A stretch of DNA of 64,000 bases from NCBI RefSeq assembly GCF_002741945.1, contig NZ_MDVN01000022.1, positions 372,001 to 436,000 of the forward strand. The letters run 5' to 3'. Made by a program: the position numbers and the translations under genes. Shown piece after piece: positions 8,835 through 17,085 of this stretch. Positions within the stretch are counted from its first letter, which is position 1; each line of letters starts with the position of its first letter. The stretch comes from Gaetbulibacter sp. 4G1 (lineage in GTDB: Bacteria > Bacteroidota > Bacteroidia > Flavobacteriales > Flavobacteriaceae). Under the pieces are notes generated by a model. It saw nothing but the letters and a program-made list of their open reading frames with translations, had not been told where the DNA came from and did no database searches.

Positions 8835-9902
8835 TTGCAAAAATGGACATTACATATTAGCTGTCTTTTTATTTTCATCTGTTCATCTTGTACAAATGAA
8901 AGTGTAGACACCTATGTTTCAACACCAAGTCCACTAAAAATTCCTCAATTATTTGAAGATAATATTTTAAACCCCGTGATTCCAACAGATAATCCGCAAA
9001 CTGTTGAGGGTATTGCCCTAGGAAAAAAATTATTTTTTGATCCTATTTTATCAGCAAATAACACGCAAGCTTGTGCAGATTGCCATGCTCCAGAAAATGC
9101 ATTTTCTGATGCCGATAGATTTAGTGATGGAATTGATGGTATTCGTGGCAATAGAAACTCGATGCCATTATTTAATTTGGCATGGAACTATGATGAGAAA
9201 TTCTTTTGGGATGGTCGTGTTTTTAGTTTAGAGCACCAAGCATTTCAACCAGTAACAGATCCAAAAGAGTTACATAATACATGGCAACAAGTTGAACAAA
9301 AATTACAAGAACATGCTGAGTATCCAAACCTTTTCAAACTGGCTTTTGGCACCTCAAAAATAGATTCAATTAAGGTTACAAAAGCTATTGCTCAATTTGA
9401 GCGCACTTTAATTTCATCAAATTCAAAGTTTGACAAATACCTTTTAGGAAAAGCAACCTTAACACCACAAGAACTCAATGGATTTAATGTTTTTATGGAT
9501 GAAACTAAAGGAGATTGCTTCCATTGCCACGGTAGTGATAAAAATCCTTTATGGACAGATAATATTTTTCATAACAATGGTTTAGATGCTATTGTTACAG
9601 ATTTAGGTTTAGGCAAAGTAACTGGCGACCCTGCAGATAATGGTAAATTCAAATCACCTTCCTTACGCAATCTAACTTTTACTGCGCCTTACATGCACGA
9701 CGGCAGATTTGCAACACTCGATGAAGTCATAAATCATTACAGCGAAGGCTTACAAAATTCGCCAACAATTGACCCATTAATGAAAAAAGTAAATCAAGGA
9801 GGTGTACAATTATCAGCACAAGATAAAGCCGATTTAAAAGCCTTTTTACTATCACTTTCTGATAATGAGTTTATAAGCAATCCAAACTTCTTAAATCAAT
9901 AA
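8835..9902 (+). CDS. Diheme cytochrome c peroxidase, MbnH/MauG type
   Basis: A 355-residue exported diheme protein with two heme c motifs, CADCH (residues 80-84) and CFHCH (228-232), and a C-terminal MHDGRF segment typical of the bacterial cytochrome c peroxidase/MauG superfamily. The signal ends in CSSC, so it is probably a lipoprotein. It starts at TTG 8835, since no in-frame ATG exists before the signal peptide. Its position directly after an MbnP-like gene argues for the MbnH role (tryptophan oxidation on MbnP), rather than plain peroxide removal. That choice is inferred from context. Confidence 0.85.
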   Translation: MQKWTLHISCLFIFICSSCTNESVDTYVSTPSPLKIPQLFEDNILNPVIPTDNPQTVEGIALGKKLFFDPILSANNTQACADCHAPENAFSDADRFSDGIDGIRGNRNSMPLFNLAWNYDEKFFWDGRVFSLEHQAFQPVTDPKELHNTWQQVEQKLQEHAEYPNLFKLAFGTSKIDSIKVTKAIAQFERTLISSNSKFDKYLLGKATLTPQELNGFNVFMDETKGDCFHCHGSDKNPLWTDNIFHNNGLDAIVTDLGLGKVTGDPADNGKFKSPSLRNLTFTAPYMHDGRFATLDEVINHYSEGLQNSPTIDPLMKKVNQGGVQLSAQDKADLKAFLLSLSDNEFISNPNFLNQ

Positions 9903-9967
9903 GAAAAACCTATAAAGCGATATACTAATATAATGTTAGGTTGTATGGTTTTCCATGACTTATATTG

Positions 9968-9975
9968 TATATTTG
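9968..9975 (+). promoter_or_regulatory. -7 element (TATATTTG) of the suf operon
   Basis: TATATTTG followed by CA, in the 221-bp gap before sufA. The nearest TTG (9941-9943) is 24 bp away, slightly too far for a canonical -33. If used, it gives a leader of about 140 nt containing two hairpins. Confidence 0.45.
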
Positions 9976-10041
9976 CACTCTATTTAGAAACCGTCTTAAT
10001 AAAGGCAAAACGTTTTTAAACAATATAAACACTAAAATAAA

Positions 10042-10068
10042 AACTCAAAATTACCCGATTTTTGAGTT
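10042..10068 (+). promoter_or_regulatory. Hairpin in the suf leader (terminator/attenuator-like)
   Basis: Perfect 9-bp arms AACTCAAAA and TTTTGAGTT enclose a 9-nt loop. No long U-tract follows on the plus strand (CTTCT follows). It lies between the likely suf promoter and sufA, so it could be an attenuator; alternatively it ends transcription from the cytochrome gene. Confidence 0.4.
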
Positions 10069-10072
10069 CTTC

Positions 10073-10098
10073 TACTTGTACTGAGCCTAGTCGAAGTA
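10073..10098. repeat. Dispersed Bacteroidetes-type short repeat (ACTGAGC..AGTCGAAGT)
   Basis: Imperfect palindrome TACTT-GT-ACT-GAGCCT-AGT-CG-AAGTA. It resembles the 'GTACTGAGCGTAGTCGAAGTA'-like sequences that I recognise as scattered through flavobacterial intergenic DNA. Only one copy is seen in this window, so the repeat status rests on recollection. Confidence 0.4.
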
Positions 10099-10123
10099 TT
10101 GAGAAGTTTAGGAAAGGAGAATT

Positions 10124-10453
10124 ATGATAAAAGTTTCTGAAACAGCTAAGAAAAAAGTAGTTGAGCTTATGTCTGATGACGGCTATAACGCAACTACAGA
10201 CTATGTTCGTGTAGGTGTAAAAAGCGGTGGTTGTTCTGGTTTATCTTACGATTTAAAATTTGATAAAGAACAACAAGATGGCGACAAAGTTTTTGAAGAC
10301 AATGGCGTAAAAATTATTGTAGATAAAAAAAGCTTTTTATACTTAATAGGTACTACTCTTGAATATTCAGGAGGATTAAACGGAACAGGATTTATTTTCA
10401 ATAACCCTAACGCTAACCGTACTTGTGGTTGTGGCGAATCATTTTCACTATAA
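10124..10453 (+). CDS. sufA: A-type Fe-S cluster carrier/scaffold (HesB/IscA/SufA family)
   Basis: A 109-residue cytosolic protein with the three conserved cysteines of A-type carriers: Cys37 in SGGCSG, and Cys101 and Cys103 in CGCGESF. It delivers [4Fe-4S] or [2Fe-2S] clusters from the SufBCD scaffold to client proteins. It is first in the suf operon, 16 bp before sufB. Unusually for this phylum, the start is preceded by a good Shine-Dalgarno-like AAAGGAGA (10113-10120). Confidence 0.92.
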   Translation: MIKVSETAKKKVVELMSDDGYNATTDYVRVGVKSGGCSGLSYDLKFDKEQQDGDKVFEDNGVKIIVDKKSFLYLIGTTLEYSGGLNGTGFIFNNPNANRTCGCGESFSL

Positions 10454-10469
10454 AATTTAAGAAAGTATT

Positions 10470-11918
10470 ATGTCGAAGTATACTGAAGACGATTTACGCG
10501 AAGAATTAAAAACCAAAGAATACGAATACGGTTTTTATACAGATATAGAATCTGAAACCTTTCCAAATGGTATAAATGAAGATATTGTTCGGGCCATTTC
10601 TAAAAAGAAAGAAGAGCCGCAATGGATGACCGATTGGAGATTGGAAGCCTTTAAAGTTTGGAAAGAGATGACCGAACCAGATTGGGCAAATGTAAACTAT
10701 AAAAAACCAGATTTTCAAGGTATTTCGTATTACTCTGCGCCTAATAGCAAGCCTAAATATGATAGTATTGATGAAGTTGACCCTGAGTTATTGGCAACTT
10801 TTGAAAAATTAGGAATTTCTTTAGATGAACAGAAAAAACTAGCTGGTGTTGCCATGGATGTTGTCGTTGATTCGGTTTCGGTAGCAACTACATTTAAGAA
10901 AACATTAGGCGAAAAAGGCATCATTTTTATGAGTATTTCTGAAGCTATTAAAGAGCATCCAGAACTTGTAAAAAAATATTTAGGTACTGTTGTACCTCAA
11001 AAAGACAACTTTTACGCTGCATTAAATTCGGCAGTATTTAGTGATGGTTCTTTCTGTTATATTCCAAAAGGTGTTCGTTGCCCGATGGAATTATCAACAT
11101 ATTTTAGAATTAATCAAGCAGGAACTGGGCAATTTGAAAGAACGCTTGTTATTGCAGACGAGGGTAGCTACGTAAGTTATCTAGAAGGCTGTACAGCACC
11201 AAGTAGAGATGAAAATCAATTACACGCAGCCGTTGTTGAGCTTATTGCTTTAGATGATGCTGAAATTAAATATTCAACTGTGCAAAACTGGTATCCAGGA
11301 AATGCAGAGGGAAAAGGCGGTGTTTATAATTTTGTAACCAAACGTGGTCTGTGTGAGAAAAATGCAAAAATCTCTTGGACACAAGTTGAAACAGGATCTG
11401 CAGTAACCTGGAAATATCCTAGTTGCGTATTAAAAGGAGATAATTCAGTTGGTGAATTTTATTCAATTGCAGTAACCAACAATTATCAACAAGCCGACAC
11501 AGGTACCAAGATGATTCACCTTGGAAAAAACACCAAATCAACAATTATTTCAAAAGGAATTTCTGCAGGAAAATCTCAAAACAGTTATCGTGGTTTGGTT
11601 CAAATAAATTCTAGAGCAGAAAATGCCCGTAATTTTTCACAATGTGATAGTTTACTTATGGGTAACGAATGTGGTGCACACACATTCCCGTATATAGAAG
11701 CTAAAAATAAATCGGCAAAAATAGAACACGAAGCAACAACTAGTAAAATTGGTGAAGACCAAATTTTCTATTGTAACCAACGTGGAATTGATACCGAAAA
11801 GGCCATTGCTTTAATAGTAAATGGTTTTAGTAAAGAAGTATTAAATAAACTCCCTATGGAGTTTGCTGTTGAAGCACAAAAACTGTTAGAAATAAGTTTA
11901 GAAGGAAGTGTTGGTTAA
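10470..11918 (+). CDS. sufB: Fe-S cluster assembly scaffold SufB
   Basis: A 482-residue cytosolic beta-helix protein, full length for the family. Diagnostic segments are [69 protein letters not shown] and the C-terminal [19 protein letters not shown]. It forms the SufBCD complex with SufC and SufD, encoded downstream, on which clusters are built from SufS/SufE sulfur. The next frame begins close to its stop. Confidence 0.96.
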   Translation: MSKYTEDDLREELKTKEYEYGFYTDIESETFPNGINEDIVRAISKKKEEPQWMTDWRLEAFKVWKEMTEPDWANVNYKKPDFQGISYYSAPNSKPKYDSIDEVDPELLATFEKLGISLDEQKKLAGVAMDVVVDSVSVATTFKKTLGEKGIIFMSISEAIKEHPELVKKYLGTVVPQKDNFYAALNSAVFSDGSFCYIPKGVRCPMELSTYFRINQAGTGQFERTLVIADEGSYVSYLEGCTAPSRDENQLHAAVVELIALDDAEIKYSTVQNWYPGNAEGKGGVYNFVTKRGLCEKNAKISWTQVETGSAVTWKYPSCVLKGDNSVGEFYSIAVTNNYQQADTGTKMIHLGKNTKSTIISKGISAGKSQNSYRGLVQINSRAENARNFSQCDSLLMGNECGAHTFPYIEAKNKSAKIEHEATTSKIGEDQIFYCNQRGIDTEKAIALIVNGFSKEVLNKLPMEFAVEAQKLLEISLEGSVG

Positions 11919-11928
11919 ATTAATAAAA

Positions 11929-12345
11929 ATGAAAAAAATATTAATTCTACTTATATCGATTTTGACGTTTGTTAGTTGTAAAAACGAAACTAAATCTGAA
12001 AGTCAAATTATTACTGATGATAGTCTAGAAAAAACTACTAAGCAAAGTGATGGACTAACACTTTTAAAAGGCGAGTTTGTGTATTATGCTGATGCAGCCG
12101 TTTTACAAACTCATGCCGAAATTTATGGTGTTGTCCTTAATGAAAAAGTTGATGAGTTAAACAATAAAGCAAAACCATTTAAAAAAGAACCCACAGACTT
12201 TGTTCTTGTAGAGGTTCGTGGAAAAATATCTCAAAAAGCAGAAGGTGAAGAGGGTTGGGATAACCTTGTAGAAATTAAAGAAATATTAAATGTTTCTCCC
12301 TTAAAAACCGAAAACAATAATTTAATAAAATTAGGAAATCAATAG
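11929..12345 (+). CDS. Small lipoprotein with NlpE OB-domain-like fold, inside the suf operon
   Basis: I choose ATG 11929, which gives a clean 138-residue lipoprotein (LTFVSC, Cys17), rather than the GTG at 11908 that overlaps sufB. After a short linker, LKGEFVYYADAAVLQTHAEI and DFVLVEVRGKISQKAEGEEG match the pattern of the C-terminal OB domain of NlpE-type envelope lipoproteins: G-x-Y-x-ADAA, then L/VEVxGxI. The cysteine usual after ADAA is absent. It lies between sufB and sufC, 1 bp before sufC, an odd place for an envelope protein. Function is unknown. Confidence 0.75.
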   Translation: MKKILILLISILTFVSCKNETKSESQIITDDSLEKTTKQSDGLTLLKGEFVYYADAAVLQTHAEIYGVVLNEKVDELNNKAKPFKKEPTDFVLVEVRGKISQKAEGEEGWDNLVEIKEILNVSPLKTENNNLIKLGNQ

Positions 12346-12346
12346 G

Positions 12347-13099
12347 ATGTTAAAAATAGACAATTTACAGGCAAATGTTGAAGATAAAGCCATTTTAAGA
12401 GGTATTAATCTAGAGGTTAAACCAGGAGAGGTTCATGCTATTATGGGACCAAATGGCTCAGGAAAAAGTACGCTAGCCTCAGTAATAGCAGGAAAAGAGG
12501 AGTACGAAGCAACCAACGGTTCTATTGTTTTTGAAGGTGAAGAAATTGGAGAATTAGCAGCCGAAGAACGCGCACATAAAGGTATCTTTTTATCGTTTCA
12601 ATACCCTGTTGAGATTCCAGGAGTCTCAGTAACAAACTTTATTAAAACAGCAATAAACGAAACACGCAAAGCAAAAGGATTAGAAGACATGCCCGCTAAA
12701 GACATGTTAAAGCTTATTCGCGATAAAGCTGATTTATTAGAAATTGATAGAAAATTTTTATCACGCTCGTTAAACGAAGGTTTTTCTGGTGGTGAAAAGA
12801 AAAGAAACGAAATTTTTCAAATGGCAATGTTAGAGCCAAAATTAGCTATTCTTGACGAAACCGATTCTGGTTTAGACATTGATGCTTTACGCATTGTAGC
12901 CAATGGTGTTAATAAACTTAAAAGTAAAGACAACGCTGTAATTGTAATAACACACTACCAGCGCTTGTTAGATTATATAGTACCAGATTTTGTGCATGTA
13001 CTTCATAATGGAAAAATTGTAAAGTCTGGAACTAAAGAACTAGCACATGAGCTTGAAGAAAAAGGCTACGACTGGATTAAAGAAGAAGTGAACGCTTAA
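12347..13099 (+). CDS. sufC: Fe-S cluster assembly ATPase SufC
   Basis: A 250-residue ABC-type ATPase with Walker A GPNGSGKST near residue 35, signature SGGEKKRNE near residue 148, and Walker B LAILDETDSGLD. The diverged signature and the TDSGLD tail are specific to SufC rather than transport ATPases. It powers rearrangement of the cytosolic SufBCD scaffold. It is 12 bp upstream of sufD. Confidence 0.97.
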   Translation: MLKIDNLQANVEDKAILRGINLEVKPGEVHAIMGPNGSGKSTLASVIAGKEEYEATNGSIVFEGEEIGELAAEERAHKGIFLSFQYPVEIPGVSVTNFIKTAINETRKAKGLEDMPAKDMLKLIRDKADLLEIDRKFLSRSLNEGFSGGEKKRNEIFQMAMLEPKLAILDETDSGLDIDALRIVANGVNKLKSKDNAVIVITHYQRLLDYIVPDFVHVLHNGKIVKSGTKELAHELEEKGYDWIKEEVNA

Positions 13100-13111
13100 C
13101 AAAACAAGCAA

Positions 13112-14425
13112 ATGGATTTAAAAGAAAAATTAGTATCATCCTTTCTAGTATTCGAAGATCAAGCCGAGGCAGACTCATATGTTCACGATGTTAGAAATGA
13201 CGCTATAAAAATATTTGAAGAAAAAGGGTTTCCGTCTAAAAAAGAAGAAGCTTGGAAATACACATCTTTAAATAAAATATTAAAAGAAGACTATAGTATT
13301 TTTCCTAAACAAGAAAATGCTTTAGAATATAGAGATGTAAAAAAATATTTTATTCACGATATCGATGCGTATAAAATTGTATTTATCGATGGTAAATACT
13401 CTTCTCACTTATCTGAAACAACTCATGACGGGATAGATGTTTGTTTAATGTCAGCAGCATTATCAAAACCAAAATACCGCTTAGTTATTGAAAATTATTT
13501 TAACAAAGCAGCTACTAAGGACAGCTTATCATCACTTAATACAGCGTTTTCTAAAGAAGGGGCCTACATTCATATTCCAAAAAACAAACTGGTAGAAAAA
13601 CCAATTCAAATTATTCATCTATCAACTGGAAACGAATCGGCAACATTGTTACAACCTCGTAACTTAATTGTAGTTGACGAGAATTCTCATGTTCAAATTA
13701 TTGAGCGTCATCAAAGTTTAACCGATAATGCTGTTTTAACCAATAGTGTTACCGAAATTTTTGCAAACAAACGTGCAATTGTAGATTATTATAAAATACA
13801 AAACGATAATGCAAACGCGTCTTTAATAGACAATACATTCATAAAACAAAAACGCGAAAGTGTTGCCTCGGTACACACCTTTGCATTTGGCGGAAAATTA
13901 ATCCGTAACAACCTTAATTTCTATCAAGAAGGCGAACGCATTAATTCTATATTAAAAGGCGTAACTATTATTGGCAACAAACAACATGTTGATCACAATA
14001 CACTAGTACATCATATAGAACCAAATTGCGAAAGCCACCAAGATTATAAAGGCATTTATAACGAAAACTCAACAGGTGTTTTTAATGGTAAAATTATTGT
14101 AGAAAAAGAGGCGCAAAAAACAAATGCCTTTCAATCTAACAACAATATTTTAGTTAGCGACAAAGCTACTATAAACACAAAACCTCAGTTGGAAATTTTT
14201 GCAGACGATGTAAAATGCTCTCACGGTTGTACCATTGGTCAATTAGATGAAAACGCTATGTTTTATATGCGCTCTCGAGGTATTCCAGAAAAAGAAGCTA
14301 AAGCTCTTTTAATGTACGCCTTCAGTAACAATGTATTAAGCTCGGTTAAAATTCGAGAAATGAAACAACGCATCACAAAAATTATTGCCAATAAACTAGG
14401 TGTTAATATTGGATTTGATTTATAA
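13112..14425 (+). CDS. sufD: Fe-S cluster assembly protein SufD
   Basis: A 437-residue beta-helix paralogue of SufB. Markers are KKEEAWKYTSLN near residue 48, HTFAFGGKLIRNNLNF, and DDVKCSHGCTIGQLDENAMFYMRSRG in the C-terminal part, which contains the conserved CSHG segment. It is the SufB partner in the cluster scaffold. A 91-bp gap to sufS holds a structured repeat element. Confidence 0.96.
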   Translation: MDLKEKLVSSFLVFEDQAEADSYVHDVRNDAIKIFEEKGFPSKKEEAWKYTSLNKILKEDYSIFPKQENALEYRDVKKYFIHDIDAYKIVFIDGKYSSHLSETTHDGIDVCLMSAALSKPKYRLVIENYFNKAATKDSLSSLNTAFSKEGAYIHIPKNKLVEKPIQIIHLSTGNESATLLQPRNLIVVDENSHVQIIERHQSLTDNAVLTNSVTEIFANKRAIVDYYKIQNDNANASLIDNTFIKQKRESVASVHTFAFGGKLIRNNLNFYQEGERINSILKGVTIIGNKQHVDHNTLVHHIEPNCESHQDYKGIYNENSTGVFNGKIIVEKEAQKTNAFQSNNNILVSDKATINTKPQLEIFADDVKCSHGCTIGQLDENAMFYMRSRGIPEKEAKALLMYAFSNNVLSSVKIREMKQRITKIIANKLGVNIGFDL

Positions 14426-14433
14426 AACCATTT

Positions 14434-14504
14434 GAAGCTATTTCCCGCTATCCACTGTATCTTTTTTTCGTACCTCAAAAAAGGATGCCGTTTCTATCGG
14501 GGCT
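14434..14504 (+). repeat. Structured intergenic element, copy 1 (sufD/sufS gap)
   Basis: A 71-nt element starting GAAGCTATTTCC and ending ATCGGGGCT. A near-identical 68-nt copy lies at 40974-41041 on the minus strand. It folds as outer pairs AGC/GCT, CCCG/CGGG and GTATC/GATGC, with a long T/A-rich apical hairpin. Differences from copy 2 are compensatory (CCCG/CGGG to CCTG/CAGG; G-C to A-T next to TATC). It is sense-oriented between two genes of one operon. Confidence 0.7.
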
Positions 14505-14516
14505 AAACAACCAGCC

Positions 14517-15731
14517 ATGTTTAAAGTAAACGACATAAGAAAAGATTTTCCCATTCTTTCCAGACAAGTAAATGGTAAATCTTTAGTGTATTTTGATAAT
14601 GCAGCAACTTCGCAAACACCACAACAAGTTATTGATGTTATTGTCGATTATTATTCAAATTATAATGCCAACATCCATCGCGGGGTACATACTTTAAGTC
14701 AAGAAGCAACCGATTTATACGAGCAAGCCCGCCAAAAAGCACAAACACATTTCAACGCAAAGTTTTCACACGAAATTATACTTACATCAGGAACAACACA
14801 CAGTATAAACCTAGTAGCTAATGGGTTTTCATCATTGCTAAAAAAAGGAGATGAAGTTATTGTTTCAGCCTTAGAGCATCATAGTAATATAGTACCATGG
14901 CAAATGTTATGCGAACGCACAGGAGCCATATTAAAAGTTATTCCAATGAACCAAGATGGCGAATTGGTAATGGATGATTACGATAAATTACTCACAAAAA
15001 ACACAAAACTCGTTTTTGTTAACCATATATCCAATGCTTTAGGTACCATAAACCCTATTGAATATATCATTGAAAAAGCACATAAGATTGGTGCAGCTGT
15101 TTTAATTGATGGCGCACAATCGTGTCCACATATAAAACCTGACGTTCAAAAACTGGATGTCGATTTTTATGTAGCCTCAGCACATAAAATGTGCGGGCCA
15201 ACAGGCGTGGGAATGCTTTACGGAAAAGAAGATTGGCTAAACAAGTTACCACCATATCAAGGTGGTGGAGAAATGATTGCCGAGGTAACTTTCGAAAAAA
15301 CTACTTACGCCAATTTACCGCATAAATTTGAAGCAGGCACACCTAATATTTGTGGCGGCATTGCTTTTGGTGCTGCAATCGATTATATGAATAGTGTTGG
15401 TTTTAACAATATTTCCAAGTACGAACACGAGTTGTTAGATTATGCCACAGAAAAACTTCTAGCCATTGAAGGTTTAAAGATTTTTGGAACCTCAAAAAAC
15501 AAAACATCGGTTATTTCATTTAATTTAAACGGTATTCATCCTTACGATGTAGGTACTATTTTAGATAAACTAGGAATTGCTGTGCGTACAGGGCATCATT
15601 GTGCACAACCCATCATGGATTTTTACAATATTCCAGGCACTATTCGTGCTTCTTTTTCCTTCTATAATACCAAAGCTGAAATTGACGCCTTAGTAGAAGG
15701 TGTTAAAAAAGCAAAAATGATGCTTTCTTAA
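14517..15731 (+). CDS. sufS: Cysteine desulfurase SufS
   Basis: A 404-residue PLP enzyme of fold type I that releases sulfur from cysteine for Fe-S assembly. The PLP lysine lies in ASAHKMCGPTG and the catalytic Cys362 in RTGHHCAQP, the short loop typical of group II desulfurases (SufS) that need SufE. SufE is encoded about 2.2 kb downstream. It is the last gene of the main suf block; no terminator hairpin is evident after it. Confidence 0.96.
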   Translation: MFKVNDIRKDFPILSRQVNGKSLVYFDNAATSQTPQQVIDVIVDYYSNYNANIHRGVHTLSQEATDLYEQARQKAQTHFNAKFSHEIILTSGTTHSINLVANGFSSLLKKGDEVIVSALEHHSNIVPWQMLCERTGAILKVIPMNQDGELVMDDYDKLLTKNTKLVFVNHISNALGTINPIEYIIEKAHKIGAAVLIDGAQSCPHIKPDVQKLDVDFYVASAHKMCGPTGVGMLYGKEDWLNKLPPYQGGGEMIAEVTFEKTTYANLPHKFEAGTPNICGGIAFGAAIDYMNSVGFNNISKYEHELLDYATEKLLAIEGLKIFGTSKNKTSVISFNLNGIHPYDVGTILDKLGIAVRTGHHCAQPIMDFYNIPGTIRASFSFYNTKAEIDALVEGVKKAKMMLS

Positions 15732-15797
15732 ATTATTCTTTTTAGTCAATCCTATACATTTTTATCACTTTTTTCTAAAATTATATGTGTTATATAG

Positions 15798-15875
15798 TTA
15801 ACAAAAACATGCAGTTTGTCGATTATTTAACAAAATATATGTGGTTAAACCACATATTTAACAAAAAATGTTAAA
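15798..15875. promoter_or_regulatory. Palindromes and phased TTAACAAAA repeats upstream of the M43 protease
   Basis: TTAACAAAA occurs at 15798, 15827 and 15858, about 30 bp apart (three helical turns). Between the last two lies a perfect inverted repeat, ATATGTGGTT/AACCACATAT, with a 1-nt centre (15837-15857). A second, TTTAACA/TGTTAAA, follows at 15857-15875. The layout suggests operator DNA for the gene starting at 15930; AT-richness makes chance a real alternative. Confidence 0.4.
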
Positions 15876-15929
15876 TTTTTAAGAAAATCATCATATATTC
15901 CATTCGACTAATTTAAATAATTTATAAAA

Positions 15930-16994
15930 ATGAAAAAAGTACTTTTAAGTATGGCTGCTGTAGCCATGTTATTTACAGCATGTAGTGAAAATTCAAATGA
16001 TGCAGATCAAGAACAGCAAATCGACATGAGCGATTTTTATGTTTATACTGATGCAGATACTGATGAAGCTGCAAAACAAAGCCAAGGCAAAAGCAATTCA
16101 AAATCTTGTTATGCCATGGTAAACTTAAATCGTCAACTAAAGCAAAACCCTGGTTTGGAGAAAAAGATGTATGATGTTGAATACCACACTAGAAAATTAT
16201 TAGCAGGAAAAGGAAAACCACCAAAAGGTGGTGGTGGATCTGGCGGAGGTTCTGGAGATACAGATGTTGATGTATTACCAATTCAAGACAATTTAGGAAT
16301 AATAGATATTCCTGTTTATATACATATTGTTTACCCTGACGCAAATAGTATTTCTAATGCTCAAGTAAACTCTCAAATGGCAACTTTAAATGCAGATTTT
16401 AGAGATGTTAATATTAATCAACTCCCATCTGGGACTACGTTTGCTAATGACGCAACAGATGCAGGTTTTAGCTTTTCATTAGCTGGAACTTTCAGACATA
16501 ATGATTCTAGATCTTCATGGGGTACAAATGATGCAGTTAAAGCAGCTTATCCTCCAATTACTCCAGACACACATTTAAATATTTGGGTTTGTGAAATAGG
16601 AGGCGGTATTTTAGGTTATGCTCAATTCCCAGGTGGTAACGCATCAACAGATGGTGTTGTATTAGGTGGTGATTATTTTGGAAATACAAGTGGTGTTTAT
16701 GGTTTAGGTAGAACGGGAACTCACGAAGTAGGTCACTACTTCAACTTACGCCATATTTGGGGAGATGGCCGATGTAATAGAGATGATTTTGTTACAGATA
16801 CACCTAAATCTGATAGATCAAACGGTGGTTGTCCATCATTCCCAACAACACATTGCAAATCTGCTGATATGACTATGAATTATATGGATTATACTTATGA
16901 TGCATGTATGTATATGTTTACCGATGGTCAGCGTAATAGAATGAGAGCTATTTTTGCTTCAGGAGGAGCAAGAGCTTCTATGGTAGGTAATTAA
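15930..16994 (+). CDS. Secreted M43 (pappalysin/cytophagalysin-type) zinc metalloprotease, lipoprotein
   Basis: A 354-residue exported protease. The lipobox FTAC places the acylated Cys at 18. A Gly-rich linker (about residues 99-109) separates an N-terminal region from the catalytic domain. The zinc site HEVGHYFNLRH (265-275) fits the metzincin HExxHxxxxxH pattern, but with Asn where most members have Gly. A downstream MNYMDY gives the Met-turn. It probably degrades extracellular protein at the cell surface. A strong rho-independent terminator follows. Confidence 0.88.
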   Translation: MKKVLLSMAAVAMLFTACSENSNDADQEQQIDMSDFYVYTDADTDEAAKQSQGKSNSKSCYAMVNLNRQLKQNPGLEKKMYDVEYHTRKLLAGKGKPPKGGGGSGGGSGDTDVDVLPIQDNLGIIDIPVYIHIVYPDANSISNAQVNSQMATLNADFRDVNINQLPSGTTFANDATDAGFSFSLAGTFRHNDSRSSWGTNDAVKAAYPPITPDTHLNIWVCEIGGGILGYAQFPGGNASTDGVVLGGDYFGNTSGVYGLGRTGTHEVGHYFNLRHIWGDGRCNRDDFVTDTPKSDRSNGGCPSFPTTHCKSADMTMNYMDYTYDACMYMFTDGQRNRMRAIFASGGARASMVGN

Positions 16995-17018
16995 TTATAA
17001 TTCCTTTTAATAAAAGTT

Positions 17019-17047
17019 AAAAAGACGCCAAGTTTGGCGTCTTTTTT
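17019..17047 (+). terminator. Rho-independent terminator after the M43 protease
   Basis: 11-bp stem AAAAAGACGCC/GGCGTCTTTTT with a 6-nt loop, ending in a run of six T. It closes the protease transcript before the META-domain gene. Confidence 0.85.
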
Positions 17048-17085
17048 GTATTCTTATATTAATTTAATTAAAACTTTATAATAAC

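Noticed and set aside
11908-11928. GTG start for the suf-operon lipoprotein
   Set aside because: It would overlap sufB and put seven extra residues before a complete signal peptide that begins at ATG 11929.
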